Below, piece by piece: positions 12,501 through 32,536 of a stretch of DNA of 55,780 bases. Each line of letters opens with the position of its first letter. Position 1 is the stretch's first letter. The position numbers and the translations under genes were made by a program. The notes under the pieces were generated by a model. That model was not told the origin of the DNA. It was given only the letters and a program-made list of their open reading frames with translations, and ran no database searches. This DNA comes from Rhynchonema sp. JSB1_4 (taxonomy: Eukaryota; Nematoda; Chromadorea; Monhysterida; Xyalidae), in contig JASAMV010007604.1 in the NCBI GenBank assembly GCA_030248065.1, positions 1 to 55,780 on the forward strand, read 5' to 3'.

Positions 12501-15500
12501 AAGTTTTGTTGCATGCGCAGTGCAGAAGTTCATGAAATGAGATAAAGTGTATACAGTTGCGCAACTAAATGGCCATAACTTTAACCTGTTTTTGTGTGGT
12601 GGTTGTTCTATCGTCATTTAACACTTTAACACGTTATAATATTTCTATCTTGATATTCGTCAACATCTGGCCAATTTTTAACAACACAATATTTGCAGCA
12701 ACTTCGGTCGCGTAACGCAACGGCGGTCGACTCTGTCAAACAAATGGAAGCGACCACGAATCAGATGGTTGCTGATGCCGAGGTAACGTCACTCAATTAA
12801 TAGTTGTAAACATATTTTTATTTTTTTAAAAAAATATTTTTTATTTTTGTTTCAAGTTTTATTCATTTTCAGAGCAAATACCAAACATGTCTCACCCAAC
12901 TGCAAACTGATCTTGTTGCCTTACTGTCACGCCTGTATCCCAACGATAACTGGCCGAAGGGCGGCTCCGATACCGGTAATATTGAGGTTAGCTGGATTGT
13001 TAATTTGTGATATTTTCCTTCTGGATATTTTAAAGTTCGGTTTTCGTTGTTTTTATCTGGTTTAACCAATGTTTGATCGTGTGCAGGCTCACTCCAAATG
13101 GTGGTCGCAAATGCAAAATGTGATGCAGAAAAATTTGAATGCCAATAAAACAGCGAATAAGGTTGGACATTTTTTTGATGATATCATTTTTTGCAAAAAT
13201 TTTTTCCTGTGGTTAAAAGCACCTCCATTTTTTTGTTCACAGAAATCAACGAGTGACGCGGATACGTCTGTGCTGCAAGAGCAATTGGACGCTTACAAGA
13301 GTGCAGTGACTGATTTGGTTAGCTTATCTTTCTTAATGTTGCCTTTACGTTGTGTGACCGCAGTTGAAAAGACAGCCGACATTTGGACTTGGTACCCATC
13401 GCTTTCTAATCCCAGTTACCGCGGGTTTTATTTCTTCTACAAGTCGCTCTTAATCCACGACAGTGAAACAAAATGACGAATATCTTTGAGAATCAAAAAA
13501 TCCATTTTAAATCAATTCATAGACAAACGATCTTGATCGACTGGAAGCGGCCGCAAGACAGCAGGAAGAAATGTGGCAGGATAAATACGAGCAATTGAAA
13601 CGATCGCGTGCAAGCAATGGGGGAAACGAACTGGAAAGTGTGAAGGTTTGTCGATGTCTGGTGAACGGAAGCGATACAACATTTGCAAAGGATTCAACTT
13701 ATTGGCCTATTGATGCCTTGTTGCGCTGCCGTGACGTTGTGATGCCTTTAATTGGGACCAGCGTGAAGCTTGTTCTCAGACTCGGGAAAAAACGTTGACG
13801 CTCGCTTCAAATTCTGAACTTGGCCAGTTCAATAATCTCGTACGAGCAAGGGAAGTCCAACTCAATCACCACGGGCCGTTTCAATTTTGATGACAAGGAT
13901 TGGTATGGACTTGGCTTGGGCACCGGCAAATTTTTTAGGGCTGTAGTTTTGTGATATGGCAGACGAATTTCGGCCAGCGTAAAGGTTTTTCATTTTTTGT
14001 GCAGGGGAACTACTTTTACGCCGGTCGGTATTGTAAGCCTACTCTCACTAAATATGGTTCGACCAAAATTTGCCGATGCCCAAGCGAAGTCCATGCCAAC
14101 GGACTTGCCTTTAGCGTTGATACGGCCCCAGATGATCTCAATCTCAAGTGTTATTCCGACCAAAATAAGGAATGTTTCGTTATTTATGTAAGTATGCAGC
14201 CTTTGACATCGACTATGTTCAGACGCATGCATGTCTTTGAGCCTGAAAAACAAAATTGAAAAATGTCACAGCCATTTACAGCGCGATTACGAGTCGAAAC
14301 TGTCGCAAATGCAACGTGAGATGACAGATTTGTTGCAACGCGTGTTCCCGGACGCGAAAATGCCCGCAAGCGTGACGCCCGAGGTCGAGGTGTACAGGGA
14401 ATGGCTGAAGGAGCTGGAGGTGATTGTGAAGCACACGCACACAACAACGACGATTACGGTGCGTTTGGGGCGCGTGCGCTTTGAGTGCTCGGGGATGACT
14501 GTCGATCTTCTGGACATACTGTACATAATCTGTGCGTCTCGTTTCAGAAAGATGGTGACGCGGCAGTGCGTGCTGAGAACGAACGGTTGCGCGCTGAAGT
14601 GACCAAGTTCGAAACCGCTATGGACGAACTGGTACGTTTTCGTGAGTTCAGCTATTTTGCCACACGTTTTGGCAGTGGGGGCTATCAAGGCGGCGAATTG
14701 AGTTGGTTGTTATCCCTGAACTGACGTCAATACTCTGAAAAGAACAAATCACCGACATATCCTTTGCTTCTGGACGCTTTTAGTTTGCCGCATATTTTTC
14801 TACGTTCCGGATTGTGTTTTGATGGATTTGCTTGCTTTCAGGTGCAGGTATGGGTGCGTGATCGATAATTGAGTAAGCCTAACGTGTGCATGTGATGTAA
14901 ATTTTTGCACATAATGATTCCACCCTCATGTGTTTATGTATCGGGTCAGTTGCATGCAGGGTGGTTAACTCAGATTGTTGACACAATCAAACGTTCGAAA
15001 ATGTTTTTGGCGAATGAAAGATTAAATTGTGTTAGTTGCTTATGTCGACGATTTATGTCAACCACTCAGCAATAAGCAGGACTGTATGTCTACCCATGTG
15101 TGTAGAGTCAGTATCAAAAATGATGGCCACCGTCTGTTCAAATTTATTATCCATACTGTCCATCTGGCACGTCTATATTTTACTTTCTGCTCCTCAACCA
15201 AACCAAATGTGAGTAGTTCCATTTTTTCAGGTCAAATCCAAGCTGGCCGAGCTCAAAGTGAAATTATCGACCGAAGATGGTGAAGTGAATATGTTGCGAG
15301 AGGTCTGTACTTGTTTGTGTCTCGAACTGACTGATGTTTCAACCCCAGCACAATTTTAAGTTGAAACCAGATTCAGCCGGATCTTTCTGTCAAGCCGGCT
15401 GATGTTTCACACCATCTATATAAACACGCTCATGGTTGCAGCAAGTGAGTGTGTTGAACGAAACGCTGAAGACCGAGCGTGACACCTGTCGTGACTTGTC

Positions 15501-17044
15501 GGCGCAGGCAGTCAAATTGCGCGGCATGCTCAAAGTCGGACAGACGGCGTTGCAGAACGAACAGCAGCTTACCAAACAATTACGCGAACAGCTCAAGTTG
15601 TATGAGGTGCGATTGATGTGTTCAGCATTTGTTCTGTTCCCATTTTTTCATTCTTCTTTTATTGGGATCTATTTATTTTTGGCATCATTTGTTCCGTGAT
15701 TCTGGGTGCTGGCTGGCCGAACTAACCCCCACTGTTTGTTTGTTTTGTCGCCGTCACCACGGGATGGGCACTTACCTCGGCGCCAATTACTTTGGATAAA
15801 TTTACCAATATTTATTTAAACTTCTTCCGTCCCTTTACAGCCGGAAACGGATGTCAGTGCGACGTCGTGAGAGCTCGACTGCATAATCCGCTCTTCATTT
15901 TAATATATTTTTTTGGAAAGAATACTCTGTCATAATTAACTCATCAATCAATGTTTTTGCGCGTTTCTTATCTCGTCTCAATGTGTCTGTACATTTTTTG
16001 TACTCCGATGTTCTACACATGTCTACCGTCTATCCGGCAGCTGCTTGCATCCTGCGTTTACTAAACATTGAATTAGGTGGGTGTTGGTCTTGGGGTGGAC
16101 TCTGTGGGTTATTGTTTGAATTGTTCACGTGCTTTTCGGCCACTTCTTTCTTATCGGGTACAACTTACGGTGGCAGTACTGACGCACGAAAAATCATGAG
16201 TGACGTAGCTTGCGGAATTCAGCTGTTACCTCTGAAAATATTTGCATTCCGAATTTCAGGAGTCTCATGGTGGTAAAGCGGTGGCTGCTGAACTTGAACA
16301 TGTGAGTTGCCTAATTTGAAAAAACGCGCAAAATCGCGAAAAAATGCAACTTTAATTGACAAGTCACTTTTGTGACTTGGTTTGCATCACTTATGAAGGG
16401 TGTTTACGCCATTTCGATGCGATCCAACAGTCTGTGCTTGTTATGGACCTATGATTGCTGCTCTGTGGTATCAGACACAACAGTTTGTGGTCGAATAAGC
16501 AAGACTCACTCATAAACCATATAGAATTGAGAATATAAACTGCAGAAATACCTGTCGGGTCGCTGAATCAGTCGTATATGACCGACCCGATGGGGTATGA
16601 CATCAAAGTACCATGTAACTACATGCATACTGTGTCTCATGTATCACAGGAAGGTATAATAACATCATTTGGGGCATCTTAGATACCAAATACATGCCCC
16701 TAAAGTGATTTTGTGAAGAAAATTTTTCGACCCTTGAGAAAAAATGACAAAAAAATAACCCCCAAAAAGGCCATTTTTGGACGTTTTAGAACATTTTGTT
16801 CGCCCGAAAAATTAAAAAAAAAATTTTTTTTAAAAAAAAATTTTTCAAAAACCTTTTTTTGCCCAACCCTGGGGTGACCTCCCTTTTGTTAACTGATTTG
16901 TTGTGGAATTTTGCAATATTATCGCTTTTTTAGACGAAAAAACGCCTTGGCGACTGTCAGAAACAGCTGACGGACGAACAGTCAAAGAACAAACAGCTGA
17001 GCAGTAAACTTGTGTCTTTGGGTGTATCCATTCAATCGAACTAG
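513..17044 (+). CDS. RRBP1: RRBP1/kinectin-like ER coiled-coil protein (5' partial, ~25 exons)
   Basis: Exons in consistent phase: 513-612, 3207-3359, 3599-3720, 4730-4848, 5358-5550, 6062-6226, 7082-7219, 8250-8294, 8658-8878, 9182-9313, 9728-9880, 11295-11388, 11447-11530, 11850-11960, 12209-12298, 12381-12449, 12699-12782, 12873-12986, 13087-13161, 13243-13317, 13523-13645, 14282-14419, 14548-14631, 15231-15302, 15442-15606, then either 15841-15870 (stop) or 16260-16301 plus 16934-17044 (stop). The result is ~980-1020 residues: a Lys/Arg-rich stretch (KPKKKHRKKR) in exon 2, then almost unbroken coiled coil. ENSGLRDAL, the block EQKRKNQELRERNQKAVDAV and the following ..MIEGLVPKEALP strongly resemble the vertebrate RRBP1/kinectin rod. 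Family members anchor in the ER membrane by an N-terminal helix, which would lie upstream of this window, and act in ribosome or microtubule-motor docking. Exon 9 could instead start at 8649. RRBP1 versus kinectin cannot be decided; many invertebrates have one gene for both. Confidence 0.8.
841..3024. mobile_element. Palindromic TTAA-flanked element (outer, ~1.1 kb before nested insertion)
   Basis: The left end at 841 (TTAAAGTG) is mirrored by CACTTTAA ending at 3024. From there the two arms match as inverted repeats all the way in, so 841-1089 pairs with 2776-3024. If the nested copy at 1090-2181 is removed, a near-perfect palindrome of about 1.1 kb remains, centred near 2476. TTAA at both ends is the target duplication typical of piggyBac-type transposition. 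No transposase is encoded; the open frames inside are low-complexity mirror images. It lies in the intron between 613 and 3206 of the coiled-coil gene. Confidence 0.85.
1090..2181. mobile_element. Nested TTAA-flanked palindrome (~1.09 kb)
   Basis: TTAA at 1090-1093 and 2178-2181 bracket mirror-image arms beginning AAAG(C/G)TGCTGGTTAAC, centred near 1635. The outer element's other arm shows the undisturbed site as CTCTGATAAACG, so this copy interrupted its host at a TTAA-like site and duplicated it. Its inner ~300 bp per arm is clearly related to the outer palindrome (shared CACCACAGATGC, ACACAGCTCACACAATGTT), so both belong to one family. An exact ~1 kb palindrome would extrude as a long hairpin. 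Confidence 0.85.
3441..3557. repeat. Small hairpin repeat with TTCCGGAAATATTTCCGG arms
   Basis: AGGGCGGGCTTAGGTTAA at the left is mirrored by TTAACCTAAGTTCGCCCT at the right, and each arm holds CCGGAAATATTTCCGG, itself palindromic. This is a short MITE-like hairpin in the intron between coding exons 2 and 3 of the coiled-coil gene. Confidence 0.7.
3830..3990. repeat. Dispersed repeat, second copy near 51.15 kb
   Basis: The segment starting CTCTCCACCTCGGTGCGTAA and running through CAAATTGAGGTCAGACAG recurs, diverged but collinear, at about 51145-51300. Its ends are not defined, and neither copy encodes a recognisable protein. Confidence 0.6.
4020..4450. mobile_element. hAT-like MITE, TSD GTTGGGAC
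   Basis: The terminal inverted repeats CAGTGTAGTGGC / GCCACTACACTG are flanked by an exact 8-bp duplication, GTTGGGAC, at 4012-4019 and 4451-4458. Inside, GGTACCTTGCAACC recurs six to seven times, clustered near both ends, in the same orientation with G-runs between. Eight-bp duplications and a CAGTG start are typical of hAT elements. There is no transposase. Confidence 0.9.
5060..5295. repeat. Degenerate hairpin repeat of the ACGCTGGTC family
   Basis: The left side has ATCAAGCCCGGTGATCAG and the right side has GGTCACCAAGTTCGATG. GACCAGCGT and ACGCTGGTC face each other around 5161-5218. The arms are much decayed. Related hairpins are seen at about 6431-6880, 13890-14110 and 27262-27480. This one lies in an intron of the coiled-coil gene. 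Confidence 0.5.
6431..6880. repeat. Hairpin repeat with ATCAAACTTGGT ends
   Basis: ATCAAACTTGGTGGTCGGATCGG at the left is answered by CCGATCCGATCAGATTACC, then AAGTTTGATGCC, at the right. The middle contains GACCAACGTAAAAC and an AT-rich block of ACATATATTA units (6570-6660). It fills much of the intron between 6226 and 7082. Confidence 0.55.
7687..7974. mobile_element. Truncated second copy of the 4020-4450 MITE family
   Basis: The segment shares GTACCTTGCAACC units, the internal CCTCCATGTAATAGCTAT segment and the right end GCCACTACACTG with the copy at 4020. No left terminal repeat and no target duplication are visible, so its 5' side has been lost. It is intronic. Confidence 0.75.
8099..8118. 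repeat. Interstitial telomere-like repeat (TTAGGC)3
   Basis: GGCTTAGGCTTAGGCTTAGG lies in an intron of the coiled-coil gene. TTAGGC is the nematode telomere unit. A second, larger cluster lies at 39946-40016. Confidence 0.8.
13890..14110. repeat. Hairpin repeat of the ACGCTGGTC family
   Basis: TATGGACTTGGCTTGGGCAC at the left is mirrored by GATGCCCAAGCGAAGTCCAT at the right, and GGCCAGCGTAAAGG faces TTTTACGCCGGTCGG in the centre (about 13975-14030). It sits in the intron between exons ending at 13645 and starting at 14282. Confidence 0.6.
15841..15870 (+). other. Alternative short terminal exon of the coiled-coil gene
   Basis: A good acceptor (CCCTTTACAG) precedes a phase-0 exon encoding nine residues, PETDVSATS, and a TGA. 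The preceding exon (15442-15606) also ends in phase 0. It can therefore splice here, or skip to 16260-16301 and 16934-17044, which continue the coiled coil for 50 more residues. The two tails would be mutually exclusive. Transcript evidence is needed to know whether both are used. Confidence 0.5.
16600..16871. repeat. Possible decayed MITE with right end TTTTTTGCCCAACCCTG
   Basis: The right end matches the terminal repeat of the elements at 37126 and 44241. No matching left end or 8-bp duplication is visible, and the interior is mostly A/T homopolymer. It lies in the last intron of the long isoform of the coiled-coil gene. Confidence 0.4.
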
Positions 17045-18401
17045 GCCGAAACTTGGCTCTTCTGTGGTCCGTTGAAGTTTACTTGCCGCACAACAATTGT
17101 TAAATATGTTTCATTTAATTATGCGACAATGGTTTGGTTTTCTTTTTTCTGTAAATTAGGCAAATTCATCTTTTTTTGTTTGTTAATCTTGAACGTTCTC
17201 GGTTTTTTTCACAAACGTGTATGTGTGTGTGCGTGTGTGTGTTTTTGACGGCCTTTCCTTGTTTGTTTCGCTGTTTTGTTTGTTTGTTAGCTGAAATTGT
17301 CCAATTTTGTGTCTTGACGCGCTGCTTGGCTTGTTTCTTGTTCGTTGTTCTCCGTGTGGCACGTATGTATTTCTAGGTAGCACTTGTTCACTCACCACTG
17401 CTGTTAGCTCAATATATTGATCTGTAGCTCTCGCCAAAATGAGTTGTTGTTGATTCCTTCGAACAGCTTTTGACTTGGATTGATTTGGAAATTTTCCAGC
17501 ATTTTTCAACTGACTATGGGGAAATGGTAGCGCATACAAGTCGATGTGTTCTCTTCTGTGTTTTGGATTTCATGTTTGTGATAGCAAACAAAAGTTGCTC
17601 TGTTTTGACTGAAAAGTCTTCGACGTTTATCTGTACTGTAGCTGTACTCAACCAAGGTGAAGTGTTGTGTCATCGTAATACATGCGGCCAGATATTATAT
17701 GTAGTTTTTTATGATCGCCGACTAACGTGGTGAACCACAATGTTTGGATATTGTTGCTGTGATAATGCATAACCCCACAATTATGTTACGAACATACAGA
17801 CGGCTAATTATTATTCTCACTGTTTCTACTGGTTTTTATTGTTTTTTCAGCTTCTATTGGTCTTTAATCTTCATATCGCCTTTCTATTTTACGCTTCATT
17901 CGTGGTAGGAAATCTGAAAATTTGGGAACGTGGCTTTTCGTTTTCGGAAGTTTTATTTATTAGGTAGGTATATTTTGAAGTATTTTTTGTGTACTGATCA
18001 TTTCCATTCCATTTCTATTGATAAACTGTGTGCGTGCGGTTGAGTTGTGTGTGTGGATAAAACGTAGAGTACTGTTGGTGAAGTTGTAGTGGATTTCGAG
18101 TCTGGAAAAACCTGTTTTCAACTGAACGCTTGTCAACTATGCAAGCGGATACTGTGTGTGATGAATTAAATTATCAAGTCCGTTGTGTTTCCCGGATTTG
18201 TGTTCAGTTGACAGGAAAGTTTCTTTGTTGCTGGGTGTAATTGTAGGATGGCGTATCACAACATTCCATTGTCCCTTTCATCTTTGATCGCTTATTTGCG
18301 TCTAGTGGGCAAACAAAACGTGCAACAGTTATGGTCAATTATCGTCCGCACCCAGATTTGGATTCCGCCTCGACATTCTATGACCACAGCTCGCCCAAAT
18401 A
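17045..18401. other. Intergenic region, coiled-coil gene to COMMD10
   Basis: I see no supportable coding exon. The region is T-rich and has a short TG/GT-rich run near 17220-17245. It should contain the 3' UTR of the coiled-coil gene and any promoter of COMMD10; no clear AATAAA follows the 17044 stop at close range. Confidence 0.6.
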
Positions 18402-19907
18402 ATGTCCATCCAGCCGCACCTGTCTATTCTGAATGGTCACAATGAGCGTCACATCTGTCAATTATTCGATCGAATCCTAGCCAAATTGCCGGACCCCGAC
18501 CATGAGCCCGATGTGCTAACCGATGATGACTTACAGCGACTTGTACGCAGCATGCAACTTGGTGGTCCAGCTGATGCACAAGCACTGGTGCATGCCTGTG
18601 TCCATATTGCACTTCATGTTGGTGGGGGTAATGGGGTTTTCTTAAAATTTTCCCAGCTTTGTAGCGACCCAGCGATCAGGTGTGCGACAGTCGCCACTTT
18701 TACTCGTTGTGTGAAACATTTGCGGCTCCAGAGCAGTGGTGTCGTTGAGAAATCGAAATTTTCCCATACCAAGCCCCATTTTCGGGAAATTTCCCATACA
18801 TACCCCCAAAAATCAAAAATTTCCCATACCAAGGGGTTTCTCCAAAAAATTCCCATACTCGAGGGGGTTCTGAAAAAATCTTCAAAAAGTACCAAAAAGT
18901 GGTCTAAAAATGCCTAAAACAGAGTTTTCTTGCCGCAACAAGCGATTTTTTTACATTTTTAGGCGAAAAATTGTCAATTTTGGTACTCCTCGGGGTCAAA
19001 AAGTCATTTCTTAGGGGTGATTGTTCCAAAAGTGAAAAATTTCCCCCCGCAACAACCCCCGCGACCCCCCCCCCCCTAACGACACCACTGCTCCAGAGTG
19101 AGTCTGACAGAAACGGCGGTTATCGATGTGCAGTTTTTGCATAGCTATGTGTACTCTTTGTACTGTCGTCAGCCCCGATCGTCAACAACCAAGCATATGT
19201 TTTCGCGTTGTGTTGACCACTTTAGTTGACGACTGTACGGTTAGCCAACATACACATGTTTTCAGTGCATCCGCGAAAATCTATCGCCAGAAGCAATGGG
19301 CACTTGGTTGCAATCACAGGATGTGGCCTCGTCACTTTGTGATGGTTTGATCTCAATCTACACGCGCAACCACCCCGATTTGTTGGCACGCGTGCGTGAA
19401 GCGAGCGGCAGCGAGACACAAGCTCGATTGGGTGGGTACACCCTGCTTGAAGTGACTGTCGTTTTGGGCTGATACTAATGTCGTGCGCGCAATGCATTGT
19501 TGAGCAGCGCAGAACCAGCGCGAGAAGTTACGCATTAAGTGTACGACATTAGTCTGAGCCGGTACGGTTTTCTATCCGCAGAAAAAACATTGTATGATAC
19601 TGTATATGTATGCGACGCTCTTTATGAAATTTTGTTTGTTGGAGGTTGAATGTTTGTACAACGGTCAGCTATTTCAGTGCGCCTTGAAACATCAGTGAAC
19701 GTCGACGTGAGCAGTGCCGATCGATACGCAATCAATGAACCAATGTTAATGGTCAGTTGCACCGTGAAAGAACCAAAATCGATCAATCACGAACCAGATA
19801 ATAAACCGATGAAAACACATCGATTCGAAATGGATTACGCGCAGCTGCTGAATGTTTATGACAGTTTGGAGGCGGTGCAAACTCAGTTGGATAAAATGAT
19901 GAAGTAG
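18402..19907 (+). CDS. COMMD10: COMM domain-containing protein 10-like
   Basis: Three exons in phase, 18402-18617, 19266-19431 and 19678-19907, give 203 residues; human COMMD10 has 202. The N-terminal helical part (QLFDRILAKL ... DDDLQRLVRSM ... SPEAMGTWLQSQDVASSL) aligns with the COMMD10 HN domain. The COMM domain starts about RLVRLETSVNVDVSSAD and ends with the family-typical LLNVYDSLEAVQTQLDKM. COMMD proteins form the Commander complex with CCDC22/CCDC93, which supports endosomal cargo recycling and cullin-ligase regulation. An AG at 18388-18389, 12 nt before the ATG, could be a trans-splice acceptor, though its pyrimidine tract is poor. The first intron carries a MITE. The next gene, PARG, starts 381 bp after the stop. 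Confidence 0.8.
18734..19090. mobile_element. hAT-like MITE, TSD CTCCAGAG
   Basis: The terminal repeats CAGTGGTGTCGTT / AACGACACCACTG have an exact 8-bp duplication, CTCCAGAG, at 18726-18733 and 19091-19098. The interior holds repeated TTCCCATAC units and no open frame of note. It is inserted in COMMD10 intron 1. Confidence 0.9.
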
Positions 19908-20287
19908 CATCGCTGTATCTTCTTTATTGTGGTGGACACTCTTGGTGGTAGGCCTACGAAACATAGTATCGAACATACCATCCATTTCACCACGACAAAG
20001 TTGAGACAGTGTGAATCATGTTATCGAAGTTGCAATCCTCCTATGATTATCTCTTGACCATTTTCTGGTGGTGCTTTTTGTATAAACTGTGATATGAAAA
20101 ACCCTGGCATTTTTTAGATCTGTGCGCGTTATTTTTGGCTCGCCGACTGTTTGTTTACTCAGACCAGTCGTATTTCCCAGTCACATACAATGTGATGTTG
20201 CTATAGTGATGTCATACCAACGTGTGTGTGTTTGCATAATGGTGCAATATGGACAGCAAGTCTGAACGTGTTTGAAATGTGTCTCAG

Positions 20288-30662
<10,375 letters not shown>

Positions 30663-30914
30663 ATCGGACGACATTTTTCTGTGTCTTTTACTGAATTTTA
30701 GTCATCTCCTCTGTGTTTTATGGATATACATTTATTCTGCTGTTGTAGTTTTTAGTATGTAATGTAGGCAAGCGTGTGGGTGTGAGCGTTATGCAATATA
30801 CAATGTTATATGGCGTAGCACGTTTGAGCCAAATTATGTTGATCTATCGTTAATGTGTGTGTGTGCTTTCTTTCTTTCGTGCAGTCACCGAACGAAGCCA
30901 TGTGAAATGAGACG

Positions 30915-30920
30915 AATAAA
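30915..30920 (+). promoter_or_regulatory. AATAAA polyadenylation signal, probably of PARG
   Basis: AATAAA lies 253 nt after the PARG stop codon, before the rhodanese gene and the inverted-repeat element. It is the only canonical signal seen in that 3' flank. Confidence 0.5.
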
Positions 30921-31001
30921 CAGGATTTGTACCATTTCATTGGACAGTGGCGGCTATGTCATTTTGTTCAGCTTGGTGACATGGCTGCAGTGAGTGCACA
31001 T

Positions 31002-31638
31002 AAAGGCAGTCTACGGGAGGTTGTCACTCAGCCCCCGAATACCGTAACCTATACTTGCGTATTTTTCCGCAAAATATATTTTTGGAAAAAAAACCGTTTT
31101 TTTTTTTCGGAAAAAAAACCGTTTTTTTTCCAAATATTTTTCCAGTACTTAAGGATACCCATGGTACAAAAAAAACGCCTATGTTGGAAAAAAGGGAATG
31201 GACTAGAAACAGGCTAAAAATGCACTTGGAGATTAAAAAGTGCTCATTATGAACTGTTTAGCACCGATTTACATTGGTTTTGACAACATCCTTTCGCAAC
31301 CTTTGAAAATTTACGGAAATTTTAAAAAAAAAAACCGTTTTGACCAAACTTGAAGCCACTGTGAAAAATTTCCGGAAAAATAAACAGGATTTTTCCAGCC
31401 CGCAAAAAAACCCCTTTCGGTCCCAAAAAACGGCTCTTTCCCCCCCATACCCACCCCCAAACCTCGCCGGCACCATCTCTTTATCTTTCTCGCGCGCCAA
31501 CCCACCAACAGTTTCACTTTGGGACAAAAAAAAAAAACCAAACGTGCGCTATGACAATTTCCAAAAACACACACACCCATCTTGCTTGCGGCGGGTTACG
31601 GTATTCGGGGGCTGAGTGACAACCTCCCGTAGACTGCC
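31002..31638. mobile_element. Inverted-repeat element holding a copy of the 22381 MITE family
   Basis: Arms of ~47 bp (GGCAGTCTACGGGAGG ... CCCGAATACCGTAACC and its complement) lie at 31003-31049 and 31589-31636. Immediately inside the left arm, TATACTTGCGTATTTTTCCG matches the left end of the element at 22381, and long interior stretches match too (ATGCACTTGGAGATTAAAAA). The right end of that inner copy is not intact. The ORF-like frames inside are low-complexity Phe/Lys strings. Confidence 0.7.
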
Positions 31639-31688
31639 TTTACATCCGCTTGCTGTTACCACTTTGTTTTTGACAGCCTCGATGTCTA

Positions 31689-32536
31689 ATGTTTCGTACC
31701 CTGATCTATCAAGGTCAGATCATGTTCGCCAATGCACTGTGGTCGACGACTTTGTTCGGCATTCGTCAGAAATTCAATGACGTCGATCACGTGACCACCG
31801 AGCGCGTCGCTGATTGGCTGCAGCCCAATGCCGACCAATCAGCGTGCAGCAATGACGTCATCATGCTGTTGGATTGTCGCGAGCTGGTCGAGTACCAAGT
31901 CAGTCATCTGCGCGGTGCCATACACGTGCAGCCGGACGCAGACCTGTTAACTGGCCTTGCCAATCACGCTGCACAACAAGGCTGCAGCAAGATCGTCTGC
32001 TATTGCTCGGTCGGGTATCGCAGCTCGCACATTGCCAGAAAGTTGAAGGTGGGACCTGATAATTATTTTTGCATTTTATTTTTTGGAAGTGCATAATATT
32101 GTTTTTCCCGTCGTTTTTTTATTATATTGCAGTCTTGCCTGAAATAATGATACTTCATTTATCGGGCCTATTTCTGTGGGCTAAAAATCGGTATTGTGTC
32201 CATGCCTATTATGCACCGTGCAGTAGCGCTGGAATTAAGAGCTGATTGCTGGGTATAAATCTATTACCGACTACGAAACAGAGCCCTCTGGCTCTGTCAC
32301 TTTCCACTTTTTTCGCTAGTTTTTTTCCAACCATATTTGCTTTGCAGCCACTACTGCCTGGTGATTCACCAAGCGTGCACAATATGGAGGGTTCGATTTT
32401 CAAATGGGCCAATGAGCATCGTGCACTGGTCGATCCATCTGGTGCACTGGTCACACACGTGCATCCTTACTCGACCACTTGGGGTCGCTTGTTGAACAAA
32501 CAACTGTGGGATCCGACTTTCATTGACACAAAGTGA
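31689..32536 (+). CDS. Small rhodanese-like domain protein
   Basis: Two exons, 31689-32048 and 32348-32536, joined in phase 0, give 182 residues. The rhodanese fold is recognisable from IMLLDCRELVEYQVSHLRGA (strand, then the E-Y-x-x-S-H-L-x-G-A loop) and from the active-site loop CYCSVGYRSSHIARKL, whose second cysteine (C-S-V-G-Y-R) is the expected persulfide-forming residue. The C-terminal VHNMEGSIFKWANEHRALVD and VHPYSTTWGRLL are typical of single-domain rhodaneses with a Trp-rich tail. The likely role is sulfur transfer or thiol redox chemistry; the substrate is unknown. The ATG lies 12 nt after TTTTTGACAG, a good splice acceptor. The gene follows PARG with about 1 kb between, of which ~640 bp is the repeat at 31002. 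Confidence 0.85.
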
